Part shown: in pieces, positions 35,600 to 43,669 of the stretch
How the letters are laid out: the number at the start of each line of letters is the position of its first letter
Position numbering within the stretch: the stretch's first letter is position 1
Source: Spirosoma aerolatum
GTDB taxonomy: Bacteria > Bacteroidota > Bacteroidia > Cytophagales > Spirosomataceae
Assembly: GCF_002056795.1 (NCBI RefSeq)
Contig: NZ_CP020104.1
Location: 1,809,001 to 1,873,000 of the forward strand
Direction of reading: 5' to 3'
Length of the DNA stretch: 64,000 nucleotides
Position numbers and translations under genes: made by a program
Notes under the pieces: generated by a model
The model's input: only the letters and a program-made list of their open reading frames with translations
Database searches by the model: none
What the model was told of the DNA's origin: nothing

Positions 35600-35657
35600 T
35601 AATGCGGGTGGAAGCCCGCTTTAGTTGGCAACGGATTGCGGGTTTCCACCCGTATTA
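35600..35657. repeat. GCGGGTGGAAGC-type palindrome between pseB and pseC
   Basis: The 20-base arms 35600-35619 and 35638-35657 pair with two differences, both G opposite T on the plus strand. It overlaps the pseB stop. The GCGGGT-TTCC-ACCCGC word is also the core of the terminator at 17390-17419. Confidence 0.8.
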
Positions 35658-36671
35658 CACCTCAAAATCAGGGGCAACGTGTTGCCGAATCTGTTCCCGG
35701 AGCTGGTCAATGGTAAGCCAATCGGTATTGGTGCCGGAATTGTATTTGAAGCCCATGTCGACTTGGCGACCGTTAAATGCTTTCATATAGTCGTCAATGC
35801 TCCAGGTGGGTGTTGAAGGCGTAATGACGTAATACTTAGCCGTCTCAACGGTGTTGAGTGAGTCGGTTTCGGTAATCATTTCTTCATGCAGTTTTTCGCC
35901 CGGACGGATACCTACTAACTTCTGTTCGCAGTTGGGGCCGATGGCTGTGGCAACATCCGTAATCCGGTACGAAGGAATCTTCGGTACGAAAATCTCGCCA
36001 CCCCAGGCATGTTCGAGCGCATGAAACACCATTTCGACACCCTCTTCCAGCGAAATGTTGAAACGGGTCATGTCGGGGTGGGTAATCGGTAACACCCCTT
36101 CTTTCCGCTTTTCAAGAAAGAACGGCACCACCGAACCCCGCGAGCCGATTACATTGCCGTAGCGAACAACCGAGAACCGCAGATCGCGGCTCCCTTTCAT
36201 ATTGTTAGCAGCTACAAACAACTTGTCGGAACAGAGTTTGGTAGCACCATAGAGGTTGATAGGGGCGGCTGCTTTGTCCGTCGAAAGGGCTACAACGCGC
36301 TGAACGCCATTGTCAAGCGCGGCATTGATAACATTTTCGGCACCGAATACATTTGTTTTGATACACTCCATCGGGTTGTACTCGGCGGCTGGTACCTGTT
36401 TTAAGGCAGCAGCATGAACAATGATGTCGATCCCTTCGCAGGCCCGTTTGAGCCGTTCGGCATCGCGCACATCCCCAATAAAAAACCGGATGGATTTGTA
36501 TTTACCATGTGGGTAATGCTGCGACATTTCGAACTGTTTTAGTTCGTCGCGGGAGTAAATAACTAAGCGTTTGAGATTCGGGTGTCGCTGGTACATCATT
36601 TCGACAAACTTCTTGCCAAATGAGCCAGTACCACCCGTAATCAGAATCGATTTATTGGTTAGATCAAGCAT
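35655..36671 (-). CDS. pseB: UDP-N-acetylglucosamine 4,6-dehydratase (inverting)
   Basis: The 338-residue short-chain dehydrogenase performs the first step of pseudaminic acid synthesis. The NAD(P)-binding loop is in ILITGGTGSFGKKF, with DVRDAERL, VHAAALKQVPAAEYNPMEC and the catalytic region LSTDKAAAPINLYGATKL, where a Met or Tyr of other dehydratases is replaced as in PseB/FlaA1 enzymes. An upstream in-frame start would translate palindrome DNA (MAVPHYALPIINYALIK), so the ATG at 36671 is chosen. It is the first gene of the pse block. Confidence 0.95.
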   Translation of the reverse strand: MLDLTNKSILITGGTGSFGKKFVEMMYQRHPNLKRLVIYSRDELKQFEMSQHYPHGKYKSIRFFIGDVRDAERLKRACEGIDIIVHAAALKQVPAAEYNPMECIKTNVFGAENVINAALDNGVQRVVALSTDKAAAPINLYGATKLCSDKLFVAANNMKGSRDLRFSVVRYGNVIGSRGSVVPFFLEKRKEGVLPITHPDMTRFNISLEEGVEMVFHALEHAWGGEIFVPKIPSYRITDVATAIGPNCEQKLVGIRPGEKLHEEMITETDSLNTVETAKYYVITPSTPTWSIDDYMKAFNGRQVDMGFKYNSGTNTDWLTIDQLREQIRQHVAPDFEV

Positions 36672-36701
36672 AGTCGTGTTTTTAATTAATGCATAATTAA
36701 T

Positions 36702-36746
36702 AATGGGTAATGCATAATGCGGAACAGCCATTGTGCATTACCCATT
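36702..36746. repeat. AATGGGTAATG-type palindrome between sulfatase gene and pseB
   Basis: The arms AATGGGTAATGCATAATG (36702-36719) and 36729-36746 pair over 18 bases with one difference. More AT-rich words of the same kind extend on both sides from about 36684. It fills the gap between the sulfatase stop and the pseB start. Confidence 0.75.
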
Positions 36747-36748
36747 TT

Positions 36749-38290
36749 TCATTGCCCATTTTTATACCCTTCGGTTTCGCGGACGGCTTTCAGCAGGTCT
36801 GCCAGTTCGGTAGCAAGGGCTGACTGCTGAGTAGCAAGGTTGTCCGTTTCGCCGAGATTCGCTTTTAAATTATACAACTGTGGTTTTGGTGCGTAGCCGG
36901 TTTCAATATTGACTTCGGGCATATGTACCTGACCGTTGTGGGGTTCAATGTATTTCCAGTCATCTCGAATAATCGAAAGTGTTCCATTTAATGCATGTTC
37001 TACCACATACTCCCGATGCTTTTTCGATTTTCCGAGAAACGTATCCAGTGAATTGAAACTGTCCCGAGCGTCGATTTTAGACAGCGGTTGACCCGTGAGT
37101 GCCGCAAACGATGCCATCAGATCGACCTGACTTACCAACGCATCACTAACTCCCGGCTTAACCTGGCCTGGCCAACGAACGATAAACGGTACCCGCGTTC
37201 CGGCATCGAAAGCACTGTATTTACCTCCGCGAAGTGGTCCGGCTGGTTTATGATTTCCCAGTTTTTCAACCGCCTGATCGTTGTAGCCATCATCCACGAC
37301 CGGACCATTATCGCTGCTTATAATGACCATCGTGTTTTGGCTAAGGCCCAATCGGTCGAGTGTTTTCAGGACTTCGCCTACACACCAGTCCAGTTGCAGA
37401 ACCACATCGCCCCGTGGGCCCATGCCACTTTTGCCCGCAAATCGAGGATTCGGCATACGCGGCACGTGAATGTCGTGGGTTGAAAAGTAAACGAAAAACG
37501 GCCCTTCTTGACTAGTTTCAATAAACTGATTCACTTTGCCAACCAGCACATCGGCCATCGTTTCATCAACCCACCGGGCCGATTTGCCTCCACTCATATA
37601 CCCAATTCGACTGACGCCATTTACAATGGTTTGGTCATGGCCGTGGGAATAGGTCATTTTGAGCAATTCAGGATGTGCTTTGCCAGTCGGATCGCTTCCA
37701 ATAGGTGTTGTATAACTCACCTGAATCGGGTCTTTAGGATCGAGCCCTACCACCCGATGATTTTCTACATACACACAAGGCACCCGGTCGCCGGTAGCAG
37801 GGAGGAGGTAAGAATACGTAAAGCCGATTTCGAGCGGACCGGGTTTGATGTCGCCATTCCAGTTGGGGCCACCCTGAGGGCCTAACCCCAGATGCCATTT
37901 GCCCACAACGCCTGTTTTATAGCCTGCTTTCTGTAAAATACCAGGCAGTGTTGTTCGATTGGTTGGGATCAATAAAGCAGCATCGCCGGGTGCAATACCC
38001 GTTCCCGATTTCCGCCAGGCATACGAACCGGTTAGCAGTGTATAGCGTGAGGGCGTGCAGGTCGACGAAGATGCGTGGGCATTGGTAAAGCGAAGTCCCT
38101 CGCGGGCAACTCGGTCAATATTGGGTGTCTGAATTTGAGTGGCCCCATAGCAACTAAGATCGCCATAGCCTAGATCATCGGCATAGATCAGTACGATATT
38201 CGGTTTTTGCTGGGCCACCGCTTCCAGGCTAATCAGCCAGAACATGTTGAAGCACAGATATAGTAGTTGTTGGTAACGGCGCTGGTTCAT
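36749..38290 (-). CDS. Secreted arylsulfatase-type sulfatase
   Basis: The 513-residue exported sulfatase has a signal peptide ending near EAVAQQ, the metal-binding start PNIVLIYADDLGYGDLSCYG, and the sulfatase signature CTPSRYTLLTG, whose Cys is converted to formylglycine in active enzymes. Later blocks are VVGKWHLG and STHDIHVPRMPN, and the metal-site SSDNGPVVDDGYND. It would remove sulfate esters from a glycan in the periplasm or outside. Its stop is 77 bp from pseB and its start overlaps the upstream DUF115-like gene by 4 bp, so it is embedded in the glycan operon. No anaerobic sulfatase-maturating enzyme was seen in the window. Confidence 0.93.
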   Translation of the reverse strand: MNQRRYQQLLYLCFNMFWLISLEAVAQQKPNIVLIYADDLGYGDLSCYGATQIQTPNIDRVAREGLRFTNAHASSSTCTPSRYTLLTGSYAWRKSGTGIAPGDAALLIPTNRTTLPGILQKAGYKTGVVGKWHLGLGPQGGPNWNGDIKPGPLEIGFTYSYLLPATGDRVPCVYVENHRVVGLDPKDPIQVSYTTPIGSDPTGKAHPELLKMTYSHGHDQTIVNGVSRIGYMSGGKSARWVDETMADVLVGKVNQFIETSQEGPFFVYFSTHDIHVPRMPNPRFAGKSGMGPRGDVVLQLDWCVGEVLKTLDRLGLSQNTMVIISSDNGPVVDDGYNDQAVEKLGNHKPAGPLRGGKYSAFDAGTRVPFIVRWPGQVKPGVSDALVSQVDLMASFAALTGQPLSKIDARDSFNSLDTFLGKSKKHREYVVEHALNGTLSIIRDDWKYIEPHNGQVHMPEVNIETGYAPKPQLYNLKANLGETDNLATQQSALATELADLLKAVRETEGYKNGQ

Positions 38291-39192
38291 GGCTTAGTGA
38301 CGGATTGGGAAAGCTTTTCACGCTCGAAAGCGTCGATATAGCTTTTCGCGCTGGCGTTGATAATTTTTACTCCCTGATCATCGGCATAGTCCCTAAGAAC
38401 TTCATAGCCCCGAAATACTTTATGCAGCGATAAAAACTGCGAAGCCATTGAAAAGGTACGTTGGCGTTGCGCATCGGAGTATACCGGCTGATGCGTAACA
38501 TCTTTCGGTTTATCGTAGAAGTGAATCTGCTTAATCAGTAACTGATTCTGATCATTGAGCCGGATTTGTTCATGCCAGGATGTATCGGCCCCAAACAGAT
38601 AAATCCGTTCGAACTTTCGGTTGATCATCAGGGCCAATGCGGCAATGATAACCGTCTGCGCCTGTGGCATGCCTAAGCCTCTGGCATACAGCCAGTAAAC
38701 CAGCTTCCGAAAGCCCCGCACAACGGTATAGTTGAAATAAACGACTGAAATAGCCGGATTACTCTGCTCAATGATTTTCAGCAGATAGGAACCTTTGGCA
38801 AAATGGGGAACGTATAGCGTCATGGGCCAGTTGACGCGCTCGCGGAAAGCGGTTAGTGTCTGTCGAATGTCGTCGCGGTCGGTGGTTTGTTCCGTAAAAA
38901 CGAAATAGTTTGGGTCCGAAATAATGTAGTCCTGCGGCTGTAATCGGGTAAAAATGTCGGCGTGGGCAAAGTTGTTGACGCAGACAATTTCGGTTTGTTT
39001 GATAAAATCAAATTGGTCGGCCAGTGATTCGTTTAGTGATGGACCATTGCCTAAAACCGAACAAACCGGCCGTTGACGCGCGGGCAGGCGAGTGGCATGT
39101 TGGAAACGCATGGCCACTTTCAGCAGCGATACCAGCGATGCGAATAATGCATTCAGAAATTGACTAACCGAATTAAAAACTGCTTCAATCAT
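38287..39192 (-). CDS. DUF115/Maf-like protein of surface glycan locus
   Basis: The protein of about 301 residues has the loop VCSVLGNGPSLNES and the blocks IVCVNNFAHAD, YIISDPNYF and FERIYLFGADTSWHE. These recall DUF115/Maf proteins, which include presumed transferases of pseudaminic or related nonulosonic acids. The similarity is recognised by motif only, so the name is tentative. The reading frame continues 73 residues upstream to 39411, but that part is not protein-like and ATG 39192 gives a clean start (MIEAVFNSVSQFLNAL). It overlaps the sulfatase gene by 4 bp. It could be the pseudaminic acid transferase of this locus. Confidence 0.6.
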   Translation of the reverse strand: MIEAVFNSVSQFLNALFASLVSLLKVAMRFQHATRLPARQRPVCSVLGNGPSLNESLADQFDFIKQTEIVCVNNFAHADIFTRLQPQDYIISDPNYFVFTEQTTDRDDIRQTLTAFRERVNWPMTLYVPHFAKGSYLLKIIEQSNPAISVVYFNYTVVRGFRKLVYWLYARGLGMPQAQTVIIAALALMINRKFERIYLFGADTSWHEQIRLNDQNQLLIKQIHFYDKPKDVTHQPVYSDAQRQRTFSMASQFLSLHKVFRGYEVLRDYADDQGVKIINASAKSYIDAFEREKLSQSVTKP

Positions 39193-39428
39193 GCCGTCGG
39201 CTCGGGGCGAAGGCTCCTTTTTTCCTGTAAAATAACGAAGAAAATAGCAGACCGACACAGTTGGCTTAGAAGCTGTTTGCGTTCGTGGTGGCAGGTTGTA
39301 AGAACCTGTCTTCACCCTAAATGGGAAAAAGCTGTACGTTGACGAACTCAAACAACTTCTTATGTGCGCACATATTAGAATGATTGACTCGCAACATGCT
39401 AAACCAGTCAACCATTCTGAAAGATAAG

Positions 39429-40379
39429 CTAAAGTGCTTTCTCGAAAATCAGTTTCGGTGATTCAGAAGCGCCCAGATTTCGCTTAAATCGCATCAGGCT
39501 CGGTTTAGGATTGTGGAAGTTGTCGAGCGATACACCCAGATCAAGCAGTTGAATGTGGTTATGCTGGCAGTAGGTAAACAAACCGTTCACCAGCATAACC
39601 ATCGGACTGAATATACGATAGGCGGGATTTGAAGCCGGCATAAAATAATAGAGAATGTCGTGACGAACGCGCACCGTTATAGCAAGTGCTGCCAGCTTTG
39701 AACCATCTGTAACGCAGAAAACCAGGAATTTATCGGGGAACGTATGCAATAACTTGGCGAGTCGTTCGGGTGATAGGGTTAAGCGATAGCCCAGTGTTTG
39801 TCGGGTATCGGTGATAAAATTTACCACGTCGGCTAGTACAGGATTGACCCATTGGTGAAAATGAAAATTAGCTCGTTGACAGGCGCGCAGCCGTCGGCGT
39901 TCCTGGGATTGAATAACTTGTTCGAAAGATCGATTACTGATGGGTAAATAAGCGTTTTGATGGCTTGCCACTAGTTGGAACCCATGCCTGAACAATTTGG
40001 CAGTAAGTCGGTTTGCTTGTGAGGGGGCATAACAATCAGGGTAATTTACAAGTCGTAAGGTGGGCTTTTTGAGGAGCCTGGCTGACGAAAGAAGGACGTC
40101 TAAAAACTGATCCAGCATCGCATCGGGGAGCGTTTCGTTAAATTCGATCGAGCCAAACGAAGCTTCTGCCGGACTGACCACCTGACTACGTTGACTAAAA
40201 AAAGCACACCGAATATCGGCCCGTTGCGTGAATTGGTTTACGGCTGTTAGTAGGTAAAAAGGACCATTGGCCTGTTGCCGAAGGTGATCTATTTCGTTAA
40301 AGAAAAAGCCTTCCTGATGGAATTCCGGCGTGTCAACATGATGCGGATTGTGCTGAAGTAAAAAATGATATGATTCCAT
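39429..40379 (-). CDS. FemAB/GNAT-like acyltransferase
   Basis: The 316-residue protein resembles the FemAB-type double-GNAT fold (BioF2-like). The text VIQSQERRRLRACQRANFHF corresponds to the conserved (K/R)xRR region, and LSPERLAKLLHTFPDKFLVFCVTDGSKLAALAITVR followed by YYFMPASNPAYRIFSPMVMLV fits the second GNAT half. Substrate is unknown; in glycan loci such proteins often attach acyl or aminoacyl groups to sugars. It is the first gene of the minus-strand glycan locus, with a promoter-like box about 100 bp upstream. Confidence 0.75.
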   Translation of the reverse strand: MESYHFLLQHNPHHVDTPEFHQEGFFFNEIDHLRQQANGPFYLLTAVNQFTQRADIRCAFFSQRSQVVSPAEASFGSIEFNETLPDAMLDQFLDVLLSSARLLKKPTLRLVNYPDCYAPSQANRLTAKLFRHGFQLVASHQNAYLPISNRSFEQVIQSQERRRLRACQRANFHFHQWVNPVLADVVNFITDTRQTLGYRLTLSPERLAKLLHTFPDKFLVFCVTDGSKLAALAITVRVRHDILYYFMPASNPAYRIFSPMVMLVNGLFTYCQHNHIQLLDLGVSLDNFHNPKPSLMRFKRNLGASESPKLIFEKAL

Positions 40380-40479
40380 GCAGCGACTGGTTGGATCATC
40401 AAGACGCAGGCTGCATAGAAAAAGTAACCTGGCGCAAACGAATTAGAATTTTAGTGCCTGGCTGTTTTGATTTATGAAT

Positions 40480-40487
40480 CAAATGTA
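40480..40487 (-). promoter_or_regulatory. Possible -7 element for the glycan locus
   Basis: TACATTTG on the minus strand lies about 100 bp before the first gene of the locus. A good -33 match is missing. The remaining sequence between 40380 and 40577 shows nothing else that I recognise. Confidence 0.45.
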
Positions 40488-40577
40488 ACTTAGTTGATGA
40501 TGTTCGGACAGAGGAATGGTTTATAAGAAGAAATCAGCTTATACAGGTAAGCTTAGAGACATAGTTGTAATACTACG

Positions 40578-40889
40578 TTTCGTCGGGTTACCATCCTCTT
40601 TGGGCTGGCTTTTATCTGTTTATTACTTACAAAAAAGATGAAGGCACAATGCCCGTTAAGTACCAATACGACTCAGACATTGGTAACAGTTTGCTCGGGT
40701 TCTCTTGTCGACAGCTTACAGGTTAGAACGACCGCTTTCTGGCCAGATAAACTTGAATTGGTGCGTTTTGATAGCCCACAGGTAAATCCTTATAAGGGTG
40801 GTGTATCGTTGGGTGAGTTGATTTCGTCGAACGGTCTATTACATTGGCAAATACCTCCTGTGCCTGTTCACCTGCCAAATGTGTACTGA
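40578..40889 (+). pseudogene. Fragment of a secreted Ig-like protein lacking a start codon
   Basis: The frame reads as a signal peptide (FRRVTILFGLAFICLLL, then MKAQCP) followed by an Ig-like segment (TQTLVTVCSGSLVDSLQVRT, FDSPQVNPYKGGVSLGELI) of the kind found in Bacteroidota surface proteins. It stops at 40889. No ATG, GTG or TTG precedes the signal peptide in frame; the stop before it is at 40554-40556. The only ATG (40638) lies inside the leader, which would leave the protein without its signal. It is likely a decayed fragment of a longer adhesin gene. Confidence 0.55.
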
Positions 40890-40973
40890 TCGTCGTTCGT
40901 AAAATAAGAAGTGGACGCGCTGGAAAATAAAGGCAGGTCGTCAGAACGAACGTTCAACCCGCAGATGCTGTCG

Positions 40974-42338
40974 TCAGGCTATGTGTTGCGTAGGTAGGTA
41001 TACGAAGAACGTAGCGCCCTTACCAGGTTGGCTGCTGGCTTTAATATACCCACGGTGATTTTCGGTAATCTTTTTAGCAATAGCCAGCCCAATACCTGTC
41101 CCTGGATATTTTCCCTGACCATGTAATCGCTGGAAGGTCCCAAAGATGCGTTCGGCATGTTGTGCGTCGAAACCAATCCCGTTGTCGGTCACTTCAATCA
41201 ATGCGTAGTCGGATGGAGCGGCCAGTAGTAAAAATTCGGCTGGTAAATCGGATCGTTTTATCTGATTGCTCCGAATCCGAATGTGGGGAGCACAATCGGG
41301 CTTTGTAAATTTGAGCGCATTGGAGAGTAAATTCTGAAATAACTGCCGAAGCTGGCTCTCATCGCCGGGCACAGTGACCAACTCGTCAATGTCTATCTGA
41401 GCACCAGACTCCTGAATAGTAATATCCAGTTCATTCGCGACCGATTCGACAATCTCGCCTAACGACTGAGGACGCCATGTATCTGATTGTAATGTCAGCC
41501 GGGAATAGTCGAGCAGGTCTTTGATCAACAGCGACATCCGCTTTGCTGCCAGCACCATCCGATCAATAATATCGGCACCTTCCTCATCTAAATTAGGTGC
41601 ATAAGCTACTTTCAATCGGTCGCCGAAGGAGCGGATCTTGCGAAGTGGCTCCTGCAAATCGTGCGAGGCTACGTAACTGAACGAGGCCAGTTCGGCATTC
41701 CGGTTCGTTAACTCCTGATTTTTGGCCAGTAGTTCTTCGTTGACAGCCTTCAGGTCGGCTTCGTATTTTGTGCGTTCCAGCTCAAATTCAGCTCGTTTGG
41801 CCACAATCTTTAATAGCGAGGCAATATATTCGGGCTGATCGATGGTCGATTGGTGCATAACCGTTAATATCCCAAACGCATTACCTTTTGTATCATACAA
41901 TGGATAGCCAATGTAACCTTCTACATTGAACTGAACCAAGGTCTGATTTTTGGGAAACAGCCGGCGGCATTGGCTCGGGTATTTTGACAATTGTCCCTGA
42001 ATGACCTGCTCACAGGGGCCATCGGGTAAGTCATACTGAATATTGCCGACGGTTTGGCCGAAAGCGGTGAGGGCAATGGTGCGAATGGCAAAATGATTCG
42101 GAGCGGGTTCAATCAGTTCGCCCAGGAAAACAAAATCCAGCCGGGTTTGCTCAGCAATGTACCTGACCAAGGAGTGGAAAAATTCGTCCCCAACTGAATA
42201 CGTAGCAAACTTGTCGGAGAATTCGATCAGGAATCGTTGATCAACTTCCTGCTGTTCTAACTGTGATTTCAGTCGGCTATTTTCCCGGATAAGTGTGTCG
42301 ATCTGTTCTTGTAACGGAACGGTGGGGGTCACGTCCAT
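40974..42338 (-). CDS. GAF-domain sensor histidine kinase
   Basis: The 454-residue cytoplasmic kinase has a short N-terminal coiled coil, a GAF domain (about 35-195), a second coiled coil (200-220) and HisKA with His226 in SYVASHDLQEPLRKI. The ATPase domain carries NLLSNALKF, DNGIGFD and GTGIGLAIAKKI. The H-box variant with HDLQEPL is typical of the phytochrome-like kinase group. No response regulator is next to it, so its partner is unknown. No membrane segment or chromophore cysteine is evident. It is transcribed from about 42340; the 185 bp on its upstream side hold no recognisable feature. Confidence 0.92.
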   Translation of the reverse strand: MDVTPTVPLQEQIDTLIRENSRLKSQLEQQEVDQRFLIEFSDKFATYSVGDEFFHSLVRYIAEQTRLDFVFLGELIEPAPNHFAIRTIALTAFGQTVGNIQYDLPDGPCEQVIQGQLSKYPSQCRRLFPKNQTLVQFNVEGYIGYPLYDTKGNAFGILTVMHQSTIDQPEYIASLLKIVAKRAEFELERTKYEADLKAVNEELLAKNQELTNRNAELASFSYVASHDLQEPLRKIRSFGDRLKVAYAPNLDEEGADIIDRMVLAAKRMSLLIKDLLDYSRLTLQSDTWRPQSLGEIVESVANELDITIQESGAQIDIDELVTVPGDESQLRQLFQNLLSNALKFTKPDCAPHIRIRSNQIKRSDLPAEFLLLAAPSDYALIEVTDNGIGFDAQHAERIFGTFQRLHGQGKYPGTGIGLAIAKKITENHRGYIKASSQPGKGATFFVYLPTQHIA

Positions 42339-42523
42339 GGCGTTTTGGTTAAGCTTGCTTTAGAGTGTATCGAGGATAGGCATTCGATGTGCAGTATAAG
42401 CAAAAAATAAACCAAATAGAACTATAAGGGAAACTGAAAGTAGTTAATCGCTAACTTAATGATAAGTTAAGTGATCGAATACTCGAAAATAAGTTATCAG
42501 TAAGGGATATATAGATAGCTAGT

Positions 42524-43414
42524 TTAGTAACTAATTGGTTTCCGCTTGCCCAGGTGGGCGTACACGAGTTGAATAATACCATCTTTTAGCCCCAGATCTG
42601 GTACAATAATACGATCGGCACCAGCCCACTTCATCACTGAAATATAAATGTCGGAAGCTGGCACGATTACATCGGCGCGGTCTGCATTCAGGCGAAGTCG
42701 GTTGATGCGTTCGTCCAGACTGAACCCGGCAATATAATTTCGTATGCGTTCAATCTCGTCGCGGGTGGTTTCCGTCTCTGATATTTTAGAGGCCAGATTA
42801 AACAACTTACTAATGTTACCGCCCGTGCCAACCGCCACAACTTCCTGCGATGAGTCAATATTCTCTTCAACCCAATCCTCAATTTTGCGCCAGGCTCCTT
42901 TCGTTTCTTTGCCTTCCAGCAACCGAACCGACCCTATTTTGAACGATTTAGAATTGATTTTCTGCCGATTTTCATAGACGTTCAGTTCGGTGCTACCTCC
43001 CCCTACGTCGATGTGTAGGTACTGTTTATCATCAAGCGCCTGTACCACAACGTTATTGATCAGTTCGGCCTCTTTCCGACCATCGATGATGTGGATCTTA
43101 ATCCCGGTTTGGGCTTCAATGCGTTTAGCTACCTCATGTCCGTTCGAGGATTCACGCATGGCCGATGTGGCGCAGGCCATATAATCTTCTACCTCATGCA
43201 GTTCCATCAGCAACTTATAAGCCTGCATGAGTTTGGTGGTTCGGGCTTCACTTTCCGGCGTAAGTGCGCCGAAATTGAATACGTCATGGCCCAATCGGAG
43301 CGGAAAACGAACATATTCTACCCGTTTGAAGCTAACCAGATTGTCGTTGTATAATACCGTTGAGATTTGCAGACGAGCTGCGTTAGAACCGATGTCGATA
43401 GCTGCCAGTTTCAT
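42524..43414 (-). CDS. ppx: Ppx/GppA family phosphatase
   Basis: The 296-residue enzyme of the exopolyphosphatase/pppGpp phosphohydrolase family has the actin-like ATPase fold. The N-terminal phosphate-binding block is AAIDIGSNAARLQI, then ATSAMRESSNG, HIDVGGGSTELNV and VAVGTGGNISKL. It is shorter than E. coli Ppx because the C-terminal HD part is absent, as is usual in Bacteroidota. The predicted promoter is just beyond a palindrome that would form the entire 5' UTR. It is divergent from the carbamoyltransferase gene. Confidence 0.93.
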   Translation of the reverse strand: MKLAAIDIGSNAARLQISTVLYNDNLVSFKRVEYVRFPLRLGHDVFNFGALTPESEARTTKLMQAYKLLMELHEVEDYMACATSAMRESSNGHEVAKRIEAQTGIKIHIIDGRKEAELINNVVVQALDDKQYLHIDVGGGSTELNVYENRQKINSKSFKIGSVRLLEGKETKGAWRKIEDWVEENIDSSQEVVAVGTGGNISKLFNLASKISETETTRDEIERIRNYIAGFSLDERINRLRLNADRADVIVPASDIYISVMKWAGADRIIVPDLGLKDGIIQLVYAHLGKRKPISY

Positions 43415-43426
43415 TCAGTAAGAGCG

Positions 43427-43519
43427 AAAGAGTGAAAGAGCGAATGTGCGAAATTAAGTTTAGTAAAAAGACCGCTACAGATCATTTCACTCATTCACTC
43501 ATTCGCTCTTTCACTCTTT
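43427..43519. repeat. GTGAAAGAG-type palindrome in the ppx 5' UTR
   Basis: The perfect 20-base arms are 43427-43446 and 43500-43519, with looser pairing inside and on the flank down to 43417. The right edge is about 10 bases from the predicted -7 box of ppx and the left edge only a few bases from the ppx start codon. The CCATCCGG core is not present. Confidence 0.85.
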
Positions 43520-43528
43520 ATGACCGGC

Positions 43529-43536
43529 CAAAGATA
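43529..43536 (-). promoter_or_regulatory. -7 element of ppx
   Basis: TATCTTTG on the minus strand predicts a start of transcription near 43522, directly next to the palindrome. A partial -33 (CTG) lies 18-20 bp upstream. Confidence 0.6.
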
Positions 43537-43634
43537 CGCTTTTTTGCCACCCTACAGCCTATTTGCCGGTGCATGTAGATTGACCACTGAGTAAGTCGTG
43601 GGAAGCTTAATAATACGTTTACCAAAAAATCAGT

Positions 43635-43642
43635 TAATTTTG
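43635..43642 (+). promoter_or_regulatory. -7 element of the carbamoyltransferase operon
   Basis: TAATTTTG fits TAnnTTTG and lies 27 bp before the ATG. The -33 element is unclear. Confidence 0.5.
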
Positions 43643-43669
43643 GCCCCTGTTTGAACAGGACTATAGTTC

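Noticed and set aside
13848..43519. The palindromes as ordinary Rho-independent terminators
   Set aside because: Most have no T-run, several lie between a promoter and a start codon or between divergent genes, and true terminators with T-runs are present separately (for example 19864-19925, just before the palindrome at 19951).
26130..43519. The repeats as a CRISPR array
   Set aside because: The repeats are palindromes at separate junctions without regular repeat-spacer order and no cas genes are present.
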